Shown here piece after piece: positions 8,318-16,827 of a DNA stretch of 64,000 nt. Under the pieces are notes generated by a model. That model saw nothing but the letters and a program-made list of their open reading frames with translations, did not search any database and was not told where the DNA came from. The position numbers and the translations under genes were made by a program. Position 1 is the stretch's first letter. Every line of letters starts with the position of its first letter. Source of the stretch: Streptomyces griseoflavus (GTDB taxonomy: Bacteria > Actinomycetota > Actinomycetes > Streptomycetales > Streptomycetaceae); NCBI RefSeq assembly GCF_014649995.1, contig NZ_BMUC01000003.1, positions 372,001 to 436,000 on the forward strand. Direction: 5' to 3'.

Positions 8318-9205
8318 CTACGCGACGGCGGGGAGCGAGCGGAGCTTGTCGGGGTTGCGGATGACGTACACCGCCTGGACGCGTCCGTCGGCGATGCCGA
8401 GCTGGACGACGGTGTCGGGCCGGCCGCCGGACAGGACGAGCAGCGCGGGACCCGCGTTGAGCTCCAGGACGTGGACGGTCAGGTTCTGCGCCTCCTTCCC
8501 GGCCACCCCGAGCAGGAAGCGTCCCACGTGATCGGCGCTCTCCAGGACCCTGAGCGGAGCACGCGACTTGCCGCCGCTGTCGCCGACGAGCCGCACGTCC
8601 GGCGCGAGCAGCTCCATCAGCGCCGCCATGTCGCCCCCGGCGGCCGCCGCCAGGAAGCGCTCGGTGAGGTCGCGGCGCAGGGCGGGGTCGACGTCGTAGC
8701 GCGGGCGCCGCTCCTCGACGTGGCGCCGGGCGCGTCCGGCGAGTTGCCGCACCGCCGGTTCGCCGCGGTCGAGCATGGCGGCGATCTCCGCGTACGGCCA
8801 GCCGAACGCCTCGCGCAGGACGAAGACCGCGCGTTCCAGCGGTGAGAGGGATTCCAGGACCACGAGGACGGCCAGCGAGACGGAGTCGGCGAGCACCGCC
8901 CGCTCGGCCGTGTCCGGGACGGTGTCGCCGAAGTCGGTGGCGTACGGCTCGGGCAGCCACGGGCCGACGTAGGTCTCGCCGCGCGCCTTGAGCCGGCGCA
9001 GCCGGTCGACGGCGAGGCGGGTCGTGACGCGCACCAGGTAGGCGCGGGGTTCGCGCACCGCGGACCGGTCGCCGTCCGACCAGCGCAGCCACGCGTCCTG
9101 GACCACGTCCTCCGCGTCGGCCACCCGGCCCAGCATGCGGTAGGCCACCCCCAGGAGGACGGAACGGTGCTCTTCGAAGACGTCGGTCACGGTGTCGGCG
9201 GTCAC
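8318..9205 (-). CDS. ECF RNA polymerase sigma factor, SigJ/ECF41 type with SnoaL-like C-terminus
   Basis: Alternative sigma factor of about 295 residues. Region 2 (FEEHRSVLLGVAYRMLG...DVVQDAWLRW) and region 4 (LSPLERAVFVLREAFGWPYAEIA) are followed by a roughly 100-residue SnoaL-like extension. The ECF41 marks are all visible: WLPEP between regions 2 and 4, a DGGGK-like GDSGGK in the extension, and NPDKL near the end. In this family the extension controls activity in place of a separate anti-sigma factor. Start GTG 9205 is preferred over 9229 because the purine-rich GGGATGGGG lies just upstream. It is divergent from an alpha/beta hydrolase rather than the usual carboxymuconolactone-decarboxylase or oxidoreductase partner. 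Confidence 0.92.
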   Translation of the reverse strand: MTADTVTDVFEEHRSVLLGVAYRMLGRVADAEDVVQDAWLRWSDGDRSAVREPRAYLVRVTTRLAVDRLRRLKARGETYVGPWLPEPYATDFGDTVPDTAERAVLADSVSLAVLVVLESLSPLERAVFVLREAFGWPYAEIAAMLDRGEPAVRQLAGRARRHVEERRPRYDVDPALRRDLTERFLAAAAGGDMAALMELLAPDVRLVGDSGGKSRAPLRVLESADHVGRFLLGVAGKEAQNLTVHVLELNAGPALLVLSGGRPDTVVQLGIADGRVQAVYVIRNPDKLRSLPAVA

Positions 9206-9294
9206 GGCCCCATCCCAGCCGACCCGCACGGGCCTGTCCAGGCGCCCGCCGGCGCGTCCGGCGCGCGGCGCGGCGCCGGGTGCGCGATCACGGG

Positions 9295-9317
9295 GCTACC
9301 GGCTGGTAGCAATTGCT
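9295..9317. promoter_or_regulatory. Overlapping inverted repeats upstream of the hydrolase gene
   Basis: GCTACC (9295-9300) and GGTAGC (9305-9310) form a perfect inverted repeat with a 4-base loop. This overlaps the perfect 10-base palindrome AGCAATTGCT (9308-9317), a core typical of MarR-type operators. The site is 64-86 bases before the hydrolase ATG, in the region shared with the sigma gene. Confidence 0.5.
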
Positions 9318-9380
9318 GACAAGCTGTCTACGACGTCAGGCGGCGTCCGTTCCCCCGAGTCCCAGACGAGGAGCACCCTC

Positions 9381-10211
9381 ATGTCCGCGACCGTCTCCCT
9401 CAAGGTCACCTCTCCCCTCGGTCCGCAGCCCGTGACCATGTCCTACGCGCGTGTCGGACGGGGCGAACCGCTGCTCCTGCTGCACGGCATCGGTCACCAC
9501 CGCCAGGCCTGGGACCCGGTGGTGGACATCCTCGCGACCGAACGCGAGGTGATCGCCGTGGACCTGCCCGGATTCGGCGCCTCCCCGTCCCTGCCCGACG
9601 GCCTCACCCACGATCTGCCCACCATGAACGCCGCCCTCCGCGCCCTGTGCGAGACGCTGGACCTGGACCGGCCGCACGTCGCCGGCAACTCGCTCGGCGG
9701 TCTGCTGGCCCTGGAACTCGGCCGCGAGCGGCTCGTACGGTCCGTCACCGCCCTGTCCCCGGCCGGCTTCTGGACCCAGGCCGAGCGCCGGTACGCGTTC
9801 GCCGTGCTGCTCGGCATGCGCCGGATCGCGGAGCGCATGCCGCTCCCGCTGGTCGAGCGCCTCGCCCGTTCCGCGGCCGGCCGGGCGGCGCTGACCAGCA
9901 CCATCTACGCCCGGCCCGGGCGCCGCTCACCGGAAGCCGTGGTCGCCGAGACGCTCGCGCTCGCCGGGGCCACCGGTTTCGCCGAGACGCTCCGCGCGGG
10001 CACCACCGTGCGCTTCACCGACGACGTGCCCGACATCCCGGTGACCGTCGCCTGGGGTGCCAAGGACCGGCTGCTCGTCCCCCGGCAGGGAATCCGCGCG
10101 AAGCGGACCATCCCCGGGGCGCGGCTGGTCCGGCTGCCGGGCTGCGGCCACGTCCCCATGAACGACGACCCTGCCCTGGTCGCCCGCGTCCTCCTCGACG
10201 GCAGCCGCTGA
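9381..10211 (+). CDS. Alpha/beta-fold hydrolase
   Basis: Cytosolic serine hydrolase of unknown substrate, 276 residues. Oxyanion-hole motif LLHGIGHH is near residue 38, the nucleophile elbow GNSLGG near residue 103, the acid is in WGAKDRLL near residue 232, and the catalytic histidine in GCGHVPMND near residue 260. A lid-like insertion follows strand 6 (TQAERRYAFAVLLGMRRIAERMP). GAGGAG lies seven bases before ATG 9381. Divergent from the ECF41 sigma gene, which suggests that sigma may control it. Family members include esterases and ring-cleavage C-C hydrolases; I cannot choose. Confidence 0.88.
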   Translation: MSATVSLKVTSPLGPQPVTMSYARVGRGEPLLLLHGIGHHRQAWDPVVDILATEREVIAVDLPGFGASPSLPDGLTHDLPTMNAALRALCETLDLDRPHVAGNSLGGLLALELGRERLVRSVTALSPAGFWTQAERRYAFAVLLGMRRIAERMPLPLVERLARSAAGRAALTSTIYARPGRRSPEAVVAETLALAGATGFAETLRAGTTVRFTDDVPDIPVTVAWGAKDRLLVPRQGIRAKRTIPGARLVRLPGCGHVPMNDDPALVARVLLDGSR

Positions 10212-10345
10212 ACGCCGCGCGGCCGGAACCCGGTTCGCGGCCTTGGCCGCGGTCGACTGTTCACCCGGGGTTGGCCCGCGAGCCGCGCCGGCCGCGTAGG
10301 TGTGGCAGCGCACACTGGCCGGATCCAGTCCCGGGAGGCGTACCC

Positions 10346-11932
10346 ATGTCACACCGTCCGTTCGCAGGCCGTCGCGCCGTGCTGCGCGGCTCACTCGCGG
10401 CCTCGGCCGCCCTGGCACTGCCGACCGCGCTCGGCGCGGCGCCCGCCTTCGCCCGCTCCGGCCGCCCGCGGGCCTCCTGGGGCGTTCAGGCGGGCGACGT
10501 GACCCATGACTCGGGGCTGGTGTGGGTGCGGTCGGACCGCCCGGCCCGGATGATCGTCGAGACCTCGGCGACCGAGTCGTTCCGGCGCACGCGCAGCTGG
10601 GCCGGACCGCTGCTCGGACCGGGCACCGACTTCACCGGTACCACCCGGCTGCACGGGCTGCCGCCGGGCGAGCAGATCCACTACCGGGTGCTGCTCGCCG
10701 ACCCCGACGACCCGCGCCGCGGCGGCGAGCCGGTCACCGGCACCTTCCGTACGGCGCCGGCCCGGCGGCGCGACGGGGTGCGGTTCCTGTGGTCGGGTGA
10801 TCTGGCCGGACAGGGCTGGGGCATCAACCCCGACGTCGGCGGCTACCGCATCTTCGACGCGATGGCCCGGCTGGACCCCGACTTCTTCCTGTTCAGCGGC
10901 GACACCGTGTACGCCGACGGGCCCATCGCCGCGACCGCCGCCCTCCCGGACGGCGGCGTCTGGCGGAACGTCACCACCGAGGAGAAGTCCAAGGTCGCCG
11001 AGACCCTCGCCGAGTTCCGGGGGAACTTCCGCTACAACCTGCTGGACGAGAACCTGCGCCGGTTCAACGCCCGGGTGCCGTCGATCGTGCAGTGGGACGA
11101 CCACGAGGTGCGCAACAACTGGTACCCGGGCCAGCGGATCGCCGACACCGACTCCCGCTACACGGAGAAGAGCGTCGACGTCCTGGCCGCCCGCGCGCGG
11201 CGCGCGTTCGGGGAGTACTTCCCGATGTCGGCCCCGCGGCCGGGTGCCCGTGAGGGCCGGATGTACCGGGTGCTGCGCCAGGGGCCGCTGCTCGACGTGT
11301 TCGTGCTGGACATGCGGACCTACCGGAACGCCAACTCCCCCGGTGACCAGGCCGCCGACCCGCGGGGCATCCTCGGGCGGGAGCAACTGGACTGGCTCAA
11401 GCGGGAGCTGGCACGGTCGCGGGCGGTGTGGAAGGTGATCGCCGCCGACATGCCGATCGGCCTGGTCGTACCGGACACGACCGAGGGCCGGCAGCACGTC
11501 GAGGCGGTGGCACAGGGTGATCCGGGGGCGCCGCTGGGCCGGGAACTGCAGATCGCGGAGCTGCTGCGGTTCGTCAAGCACCGGCGGATCACCGGCACGG
11601 TGTGGCTGACGGCGGACGTGCACCACACCTCGGCCCAGCACTACCGGCCGGAGCGGGCCGCGTTCGGTGACTTCGAGCCGTTCTGGGAGTTCGTCTCGGG
11701 ACCGCTGAACGCGGGCGCCTTCCCGGCGAGCGCGCTCGACGGCACGTTCGGTCCGGAGCGGGTGTGGGTGAAGGCGCCGAGCGCCTCGAACGTCTCCCCC
11801 GCCGGCGGGTACCAGTTCTTCGGCGAGGTCGGCATCGACGGCGACAGCGGCGAGTTGACGGTGCGGATGCGGGAGCAGGACGGCAGCGTGCTGTTCACGA
11901 AGACTCTGCAGCCGGGCCTGGTCGGTCAGTAG
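10346..11932 (+). CDS. Secreted alkaline phosphatase D-like phosphoesterase (Tat substrate)
   Basis: PhoD-type metallophosphoesterase of 528 residues. The first about 37 residues form a twin-arginine signal (GRRAVLRGSL, then an Ala/Leu-rich core ending in AFA), so export is through Tat to the cell surface or medium. An N-terminal PhoD_N domain (about 45-140) is followed by the catalytic domain with metal ligands in WSGDLAGQ, FLFSGDTVYAD, QWDDHEVRNN and LTADVHH. GGGAGG lies seven bases before ATG 10346. No Pho box is obvious upstream, so phosphate regulation cannot be read here. Substrate may be phosphodiesters or phospholipid headgroups. Confidence 0.9.
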   Translation: MSHRPFAGRRAVLRGSLAASAALALPTALGAAPAFARSGRPRASWGVQAGDVTHDSGLVWVRSDRPARMIVETSATESFRRTRSWAGPLLGPGTDFTGTTRLHGLPPGEQIHYRVLLADPDDPRRGGEPVTGTFRTAPARRRDGVRFLWSGDLAGQGWGINPDVGGYRIFDAMARLDPDFFLFSGDTVYADGPIAATAALPDGGVWRNVTTEEKSKVAETLAEFRGNFRYNLLDENLRRFNARVPSIVQWDDHEVRNNWYPGQRIADTDSRYTEKSVDVLAARARRAFGEYFPMSAPRPGAREGRMYRVLRQGPLLDVFVLDMRTYRNANSPGDQAADPRGILGREQLDWLKRELARSRAVWKVIAADMPIGLVVPDTTEGRQHVEAVAQGDPGAPLGRELQIAELLRFVKHRRITGTVWLTADVHHTSAQHYRPERAAFGDFEPFWEFVSGPLNAGAFPASALDGTFGPERVWVKAPSASNVSPAGGYQFFGEVGIDGDSGELTVRMREQDGSVLFTKTLQPGLVGQ

Positions 11933-11980
11933 CGCACCATGTCGGACAGAAGCGCGCCTTTACCCGTCGGTCACGGTGCG

Positions 11981-11994
11981 TTCGTGATCACGAA
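11981..11994. promoter_or_regulatory. Perfect 14-base palindrome upstream of the ACT-GNAT gene
   Basis: TTCGTGATCACGAA is perfectly self-complementary and centred 31 bases upstream of ATG 12019. The distance places it over or next to a promoter, so it is a likely operator; the binding protein is unknown. Confidence 0.55.
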
Positions 11995-12018
11995 ACACGA
12001 TTCCTTCACAGTGGCTGT

Positions 12019-13305
12019 ATGAGTCGAGACATGTCTGACGTGACGCACACCCACGGCGGCGGCCCCGCCCACGGCCACCGGACCCCGGCCGGACTCGCCG
12101 CGCGGTGCACGGCGGCGTTCCACGCGTGGTGGGTACGCCGCCACGGCCACGCCCCGCCGGCGCACGATACCGGCGAGGCCCCGCCGCCCTCCGCCGGAGC
12201 CGGGGCGGGGGCCGGGGAGGGCGTGCTGTGGCGGATGCGGACGACGGTGAAGGACGAACCGGGCGCGCTGGCCGCGCTGTGCACGGCGCTGGCCGAGCGG
12301 CGGGTCGACATCCTGAGCCTGCAGACGCATCCGCTGGGCGAGGACACCGTGGACGAGTTCCTGCTGCGGGTGCCGGCGGGAACCGACCTGGCCACCGCGG
12401 TGTCGCTCGCCGGGGGCACCGACACCTGGACCGAGCGGGCCGACGCCCACGATCTGGTGGACGCCCCGACCCGGGTGCTGGGGCTGGCCGCCCGCACCGC
12501 CACCGACGCCGCCGAACTTCCGCTGGCGCTGCGCCAGTTGCTGGGCCGGTGCACGATCCGCTCGCAGCCCGCGGTGTCCGTCTCCGGCCGTGCGGCGGAG
12601 ACGGCCGTACCGGTGGACGGTTCCCTGGAGGACACCGTCATCCGGCTGCGCGACCCGGAGGGCGGCGTACTGACCCTGGAGCGGCCGCATCTGCCGTTCA
12701 CGCCCACCGAGTTCGCCCGCGCCCGGGCGCTGGTGGAGCTGGACGCCCGGCTCGGCCCGAGAATCCCGCGCGGCCGCGACGTGCTCACGCTGCCGGAGGG
12801 CGGCGACGTCTCGGTGCGCCGGGCGGACACCGGGGACCTGTCCGCCGCGCTGGCCATGCACGAGCGGTGCTCCCCCGAGACGCTGCGCCGGCGCTACCAC
12901 GGTCCGGTCGGTGACGCGGACCGCTACCTGAACCATCTGCTCAGTCCCCGTTTCGGGCGGACCCTCGCCGCGCAGACCGCCTCGGGTCGCGTCGTCGCCC
13001 TCGGTCATCTGCTGTGGGACGGCGACGAGACGGAGGTCGCGCTGCTCGTGGAGGACGCGTGGCAGCGCCGCGGCATCGGCGCGGAACTCCTCACGCGCCT
13101 GGTGTCGATGGCGGCCGAGGCGGGCTGCTCCCAGGTGTACGCCGTGACGCAGGCGTCCAACACCGGCATGGTCGCCGCGATGCGCGGCCTGGGTCTGCCG
13201 CTCGACTACCAGATCGAGGAGGGCACCCTGGTGATCACCGCCCGCCTGGACGCTGTACCGGCGCAGCGCGCGCGGGAGTCCGGCGAGCGCGTCGGCCGCT
13301 CCTAG
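12019..13305 (+). CDS. ACT domain-GNAT acetyltransferase fusion
   Basis: 428 residues. A His-rich N-terminus (THTHGGGPAHGHR and RRHGHAPPAHD, residues 8-50) leads into an ACT-like ligand-binding region (about 70-145, TTVKDEPGALAALCTALAERRVDI), a linker, then a GNAT N-acetyltransferase domain (about 265-415). The GNAT acetyl-CoA loop is seen in VEDAWQRRGIGAELLTRLV, and VYAVTQASNTGMVAAMRGLG follows. ACT domains bind amino acids, so acetylation controlled by an amino acid is a reasonable inference and resembles known actinobacterial ACT-regulated lysine acetyltransferases. ATG 12019 is used; ATG 12031 is an alternative. Convergent with the PLP gene across a strong hairpin. Confidence 0.82.
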   Translation: MSRDMSDVTHTHGGGPAHGHRTPAGLAARCTAAFHAWWVRRHGHAPPAHDTGEAPPPSAGAGAGAGEGVLWRMRTTVKDEPGALAALCTALAERRVDILSLQTHPLGEDTVDEFLLRVPAGTDLATAVSLAGGTDTWTERADAHDLVDAPTRVLGLAARTATDAAELPLALRQLLGRCTIRSQPAVSVSGRAAETAVPVDGSLEDTVIRLRDPEGGVLTLERPHLPFTPTEFARARALVELDARLGPRIPRGRDVLTLPEGGDVSVRRADTGDLSAALAMHERCSPETLRRRYHGPVGDADRYLNHLLSPRFGRTLAAQTASGRVVALGHLLWDGDETEVALLVEDAWQRRGIGAELLTRLVSMAAEAGCSQVYAVTQASNTGMVAAMRGLGLPLDYQIEEGTLVITARLDAVPAQRARESGERVGRS

Positions 13306-13317
13306 GGCGGCCGGGGG

Positions 13318-13344
13318 CCGGCCCGGCGGGAGCCGCCGGGCCGG
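13318..13344. terminator. Bidirectional hairpin between convergent genes
   Basis: A perfect 12-base-pair stem CCGGCCCGGCGG with a GAG loop lies between the stops of the ACT-GNAT gene (13305) and the PLP enzyme gene (13352). There is no U-tract, as is normal for Streptomyces terminators. Confidence 0.75.
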
Positions 13345-13351
13345 CGCGGCC

Positions 13352-14539
13352 TCAGCCCCGCGCCACCGCCTCCGGGCGGGCCGGCGTCACGGCCGTCTCC
13401 CCCAGGGCCGCGTCCAGGTCGGCCCACAGGTCCTCGACGTCCTCCAGGCCGACCGAGAGGCGCAGCAGCCGGTCGGCGACCCCGGCACCCCTGCGGTCCT
13501 CGGCGTCGACGATGCGGTGGCTGATGGACGCCGGGTGCTGGATGAGGGAGTCCACGCTGCCGAGGCTGACCGCCGGGGTGATCAGACGTACGCCCGCGAT
13601 CACCTCGTGCGGGTCGCCGTTCACCTCGAAGGAGACCATCGCCCCGCCGATGCGCGGGTAGTGCACCCGCTCCACGCGCGGGTCGGCGGCGAGCCGGGCG
13701 GCGAGCTCCGCGGCGTTCGCGGAGGCGGCCCGCACCCGGACCGGCAGGGTCGACAGGCCCCGCAGCAGCAGATAGCCGGCCAGCGGGTGCAGTACGCCGC
13801 CGGTGGCGAACCGCACCTGGCGCAGCCGCCCCGCGAACTCCTCGTCGCAGGCCACGACACCCGCCAGGACGTCCCCGTGACCGCCGAGGTACTTGGTGGC
13901 GCTGTGCAGCACCAGGCGCGCCCCGTGCTCGGCCGGGCGCTGGAGGACCGGTGTGGCGAAGGTGTTGTCGACGAGCAGCGGAACGGAGCCGCAGGCGTGG
14001 GCGACGGCCCGCAGGTCGATCTCGGCGAGCGTGGGGTTGGCCGGCGTCTCCACCAGCACCAGGCCGGTGTCCGGGCGCAGCGCGTCGGCCACCCCGGCCG
14101 GGTCGGTCCAGGTCACCTCGGAGCCGAGCAGTCCGGCGGTCAGCAGGTGGTCGCTGCACCCGTACAGGGGCCGTACGGCCACCACGTGGCGCAGCCCCAT
14201 CGAGCCGCGGACCAGCAGGGCGGCGCTGAGCGCGGCCATGCCGCTGGCGAACGCGACCGCCGACTCGGTGCCCTCCAGCCGGGCCAGCGCGGTCTCGAAG
14301 CGGGCGACGGTCGGGTTGCCGAGCCGCCCGTAGACGGGCGGGCCGTCCGGTTCGGCGCCGGTGGCGGCGAAGGCGTCGATGCGGGCCGCCTCCGCCCTGC
14401 TGTCGTAGGAGGGGTAGGTGGTGGACAGGTCGATCGGCGGGGCGTGCAGTCCGAGTCCGGCGAGGTCGTCCCGGCCGGCGTGCACGGCCTCGGTGGCGAG
14501 TGCTCTGGTGGTGCGTCGCGTGTCCATGCCCATGTCCAT
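13352..14539 (-). CDS. Cys/Met-metabolism PLP-dependent enzyme (cystathionine gamma-synthase/lyase family)
   Basis: Trans-sulfuration-family enzyme of about 395 residues. Visible are [13 protein letters not shown] (PLP phosphate and substrate region), [21 protein letters not shown], the Asp-containing [10 protein letters not shown], and the PLP lysine in [13 protein letters not shown]-terminal [18 protein letters not shown] is characteristic. The N-terminus has three in-frame ATGs within 13 bases (14539, 14533, 14527) and no good ribosome site, so the start is uncertain by four residues. Divergent from an Lrp-type regulator at 14599, a pairing typical for amino-acid-controlled enzymes. Gamma-lyase, gamma-synthase and methionine gamma-lyase activities cannot be separated by eye. 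Confidence 0.88.
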   Translation of the reverse strand: MDMGMDTRRTTRALATEAVHAGRDDLAGLGLHAPPIDLSTTYPSYDSRAEAARIDAFAATGAEPDGPPVYGRLGNPTVARFETALARLEGTESAVAFASGMAALSAALLVRGSMGLRHVVAVRPLYGCSDHLLTAGLLGSEVTWTDPAGVADALRPDTGLVLVETPANPTLAEIDLRAVAHACGSVPLLVDNTFATPVLQRPAEHGARLVLHSATKYLGGHGDVLAGVVACDEEFAGRLRQVRFATGGVLHPLAGYLLLRGLSTLPVRVRAASANAAELAARLAADPRVERVHYPRIGGAMVSFEVNGDPHEVIAGVRLITPAVSLGSVDSLIQHPASISHRIVDAEDRRGAGVADRLLRLSVGLEDVEDLWADLDAALGETAVTPARPEAVARG

Positions 14540-14598
14540 ACCGGGAGGGTGAACACCGGACGGGCTCTTGGGTGGCATCCCCGTGCTACGTTCGGCCG

Positions 14599-15090
14599 GT
14601 GGCCGAATCTGTCGTACTGGATCCGGTGGACCTCCATCTGCTGCGGCTGTTGCAGAACGACGCCCGGACGACGTACCGGGACCTCGCCGCGCAGGTCGGG
14701 GTCGCACCGTCGACCTGCCTGGACCGGGTGACCCGTCTGCGCCGCTCCGGCGTGATCCTCGGGCACCGGCTGGAACTGGACCCGGCCAAGCTGGGCCGGG
14801 GACTGCAGGCGCTGCTGTCGGTGCAGGTCAGACCGCACCGGCGGGAACTGGTGGGTCCGTTCGTGGAGCGCGTCAGGGCGCTGCCGGAGTCGCTGACCGT
14901 GTTCCACCTGACCGGCCCCGACGACTACCTGGTGCATGTGGCGGTCACGGACATGGCGGATCTGCAGCGGCTGGTTCTCGACGGGTTCACGTCGCGGCGC
15001 GAGGTGGCGCGGGTGGAGACCCGGCTGATCTTCCAGCGGTGGGACTGCGGTCCGATGCTGCCGCCTTCGCCCTCGGCACAATCGGGGTGA
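14599..15090 (+). CDS. Lrp/AsnC-family transcriptional regulator
   Basis: Amino-acid-responsive regulator of 163 residues. An AsnC-type helix-turn-helix is at about 8-60 (LDPVDLHLLRLLQNDARTTY, then DLAAQVGVAPSTCLDRVTRL), and the RAM ligand domain at about 75-150 includes FHLTGPDDYLVHVAVTD. GTG 14599 is preceded by TACGTT seven bases upstream, which looks like a -10 box of a leaderless transcript. Divergent from the trans-sulfuration enzyme gene, the probable target; both start regions lie within 60 bases. Followed by the DUF885 gene on the same strand. Confidence 0.9.
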   Translation: MAESVVLDPVDLHLLRLLQNDARTTYRDLAAQVGVAPSTCLDRVTRLRRSGVILGHRLELDPAKLGRGLQALLSVQVRPHRRELVGPFVERVRALPESLTVFHLTGPDDYLVHVAVTDMADLQRLVLDGFTSRREVARVETRLIFQRWDCGPMLPPSPSAQSG

Positions 15091-15122
15091 CGTGCGGCGG
15101 GCCGCGTACCAGGATGGTCCGC

Positions 15123-16811
15123 ATGTCACAGACCAACAGCGCCCTCCCCCGTCAGGTCGCCGACGCCTACGTCGACGAGCTCATCGCCCTCGACCCGATC
15201 ACCGGAACGTACCTGGGAGTGAGGGAGAGTTCCTCCCGGCTGCCCGACCTCTCGCCCGCCGGCCAGGAGGCGCTCGCCGAACTCGGCCGGGCCACTCTCG
15301 CGCGGCTCGACGAGGCGGAGCGGCTGCCCGGCGCCGACAGCGACGTCGAACGCCGCTGCGCGCGGCTGCTGCGCGAGCGGCTGACCGCGGAACTGGCCGT
15401 GCACGAGGCCGGCGAGGGACTGCGCTCGGTCGGCAACCTGGGCACGGTCGCGCAGGCGGTGCGCGAGGTCTTCACCGTGACGCCGGCCGGGTCGGAGGAG
15501 GACTGGGCGGCGATCGCCGAGCGGCTGCGCGCGGTGCCTGCGGCGCTGGAGGGCTACCGGGAGTCCCTCGCGCTGGGCCTGGAGCGCAAGCTGTACGCCT
15601 CTCCGCGCCCGACGGAGACGTTCGTCGGACAGCTCACCGAGTGGACGGACACGGGCGGGGGCCGCGGCTGGTTCGAGGACTTCGCGGCTGCGGGTCCCGA
15701 CGCGCTGCGCGCGGAGCTGGACGAGGGCGCCCGCGCGGCGACCGCGGCCGTGACGGAGCTGCGGGACTGGGTGCGCGACGTGTACGCGCCGGCGATCGAG
15801 GGCGCGCCGAACGCCGTGGGCCGGGAACGCTACGCCCGCTGGTCCCGCTACTACAACGGCACCGATCTCGACCTTGACGAGGCGTACGCGTACGGCTGGT
15901 CGGAGTACCACCGGCTGCTGGGCGAGATGCGCGAGGAGGCCGGGAAGATCCTGCCCGGCGCGGCGACGCCGTGGGTGGCGCTGGCGCACCTGGACGAGCA
16001 CGGGCGGCACATCGAGGGCGTGGACGAGGTCCGCGAGTGGCTGCAGGGCGTGATGGACCGGGCGATCGAGGCCCTGGACGGCACGCACTTCGACCTCGCC
16101 GAGCGGGTACGGAAGGTGGAGTCGCGGATCGCCCCGGCGGGCAGTGCCGCGGCACCGTACTACACGCCCCCCTCGGAGGACTTCTCCCGGCCCGGCTGCA
16201 CCTGGCTGCCCACCATGGGGCTGACCCGTTTCCCGGTCTACGACCTGGTGTCCACCTGGTACCACGAGGGCGTTCCCGGGCATCACCTCCAGCTGGCGCA
16301 GTGGGTGCACGTGGCCGAGAACCTCTCCCGCTACCAGGCGTCGGTGGGCATGGTCAGCGCCAACGCGGAGGGCTGGGCGCTGTACGCGGAGCGGCTGATG
16401 GACGAGCTCGGTTTCCTCGCGGACGCGGAGGAGCGGCTGGGCTACCTGGACGCGCAGATGATGCGGGCGACCCGGGTCATCGTCGACATCGGCATGCACC
16501 TGGAGCTGGAGATCCCGGCGGATTCGCCGTTCCGTCCGGGTGAGCGCTGGACGCCGGAGCTGGCTCAGGAGTTCTTCGGGGCGCACAGCAGCCGTCCGGC
16601 GGACTTCGTGGAGAGCGAGCTGACGCGCTATCTGACGATCCCGGGTCAGGCCATCGGCTACAAGCTCGGTGAGCGGGCGTGGCTGCTGGGCCGGGAGAAG
16701 GCCCGCGAACGGCACGGCGATGCCTTCGACCTCAAGGCCTGGCACATGGCCGCGCTGTCGCAGGGGTCGCTCGGCCTGGACGACCTGGTGGACGAACTGT
16801 CGGCGCTGTGA
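15123..16811 (+). CDS. DUF885 family putative metallopeptidase
   Basis: 562 residues, the usual length for DUF885 proteins, which resemble M3/M32-like zinc peptidases. The diagnostic zinc motif WYHEGVPGHHLQ is near residue 380, with SANAEGWALYAERLMDELG (second-helix glutamate) about 40 residues later and PGQAIGYKLGE near the C-terminus. No signal peptide, so cytosolic. ATG 15123 is preferred to ATG 15114 because AGGATGG then acts as the ribosome site. Substrate not known. It follows the Lrp gene by 32 bases and may be co-transcribed with it. Confidence 0.88.
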   Translation: MSQTNSALPRQVADAYVDELIALDPITGTYLGVRESSSRLPDLSPAGQEALAELGRATLARLDEAERLPGADSDVERRCARLLRERLTAELAVHEAGEGLRSVGNLGTVAQAVREVFTVTPAGSEEDWAAIAERLRAVPAALEGYRESLALGLERKLYASPRPTETFVGQLTEWTDTGGGRGWFEDFAAAGPDALRAELDEGARAATAAVTELRDWVRDVYAPAIEGAPNAVGRERYARWSRYYNGTDLDLDEAYAYGWSEYHRLLGEMREEAGKILPGAATPWVALAHLDEHGRHIEGVDEVREWLQGVMDRAIEALDGTHFDLAERVRKVESRIAPAGSAAAPYYTPPSEDFSRPGCTWLPTMGLTRFPVYDLVSTWYHEGVPGHHLQLAQWVHVAENLSRYQASVGMVSANAEGWALYAERLMDELGFLADAEERLGYLDAQMMRATRVIVDIGMHLELEIPADSPFRPGERWTPELAQEFFGAHSSRPADFVESELTRYLTIPGQAIGYKLGERAWLLGREKARERHGDAFDLKAWHMAALSQGSLGLDDLVDELSAL

Positions 16812-16827
16812 GCCGGTCCGGCGCCCG

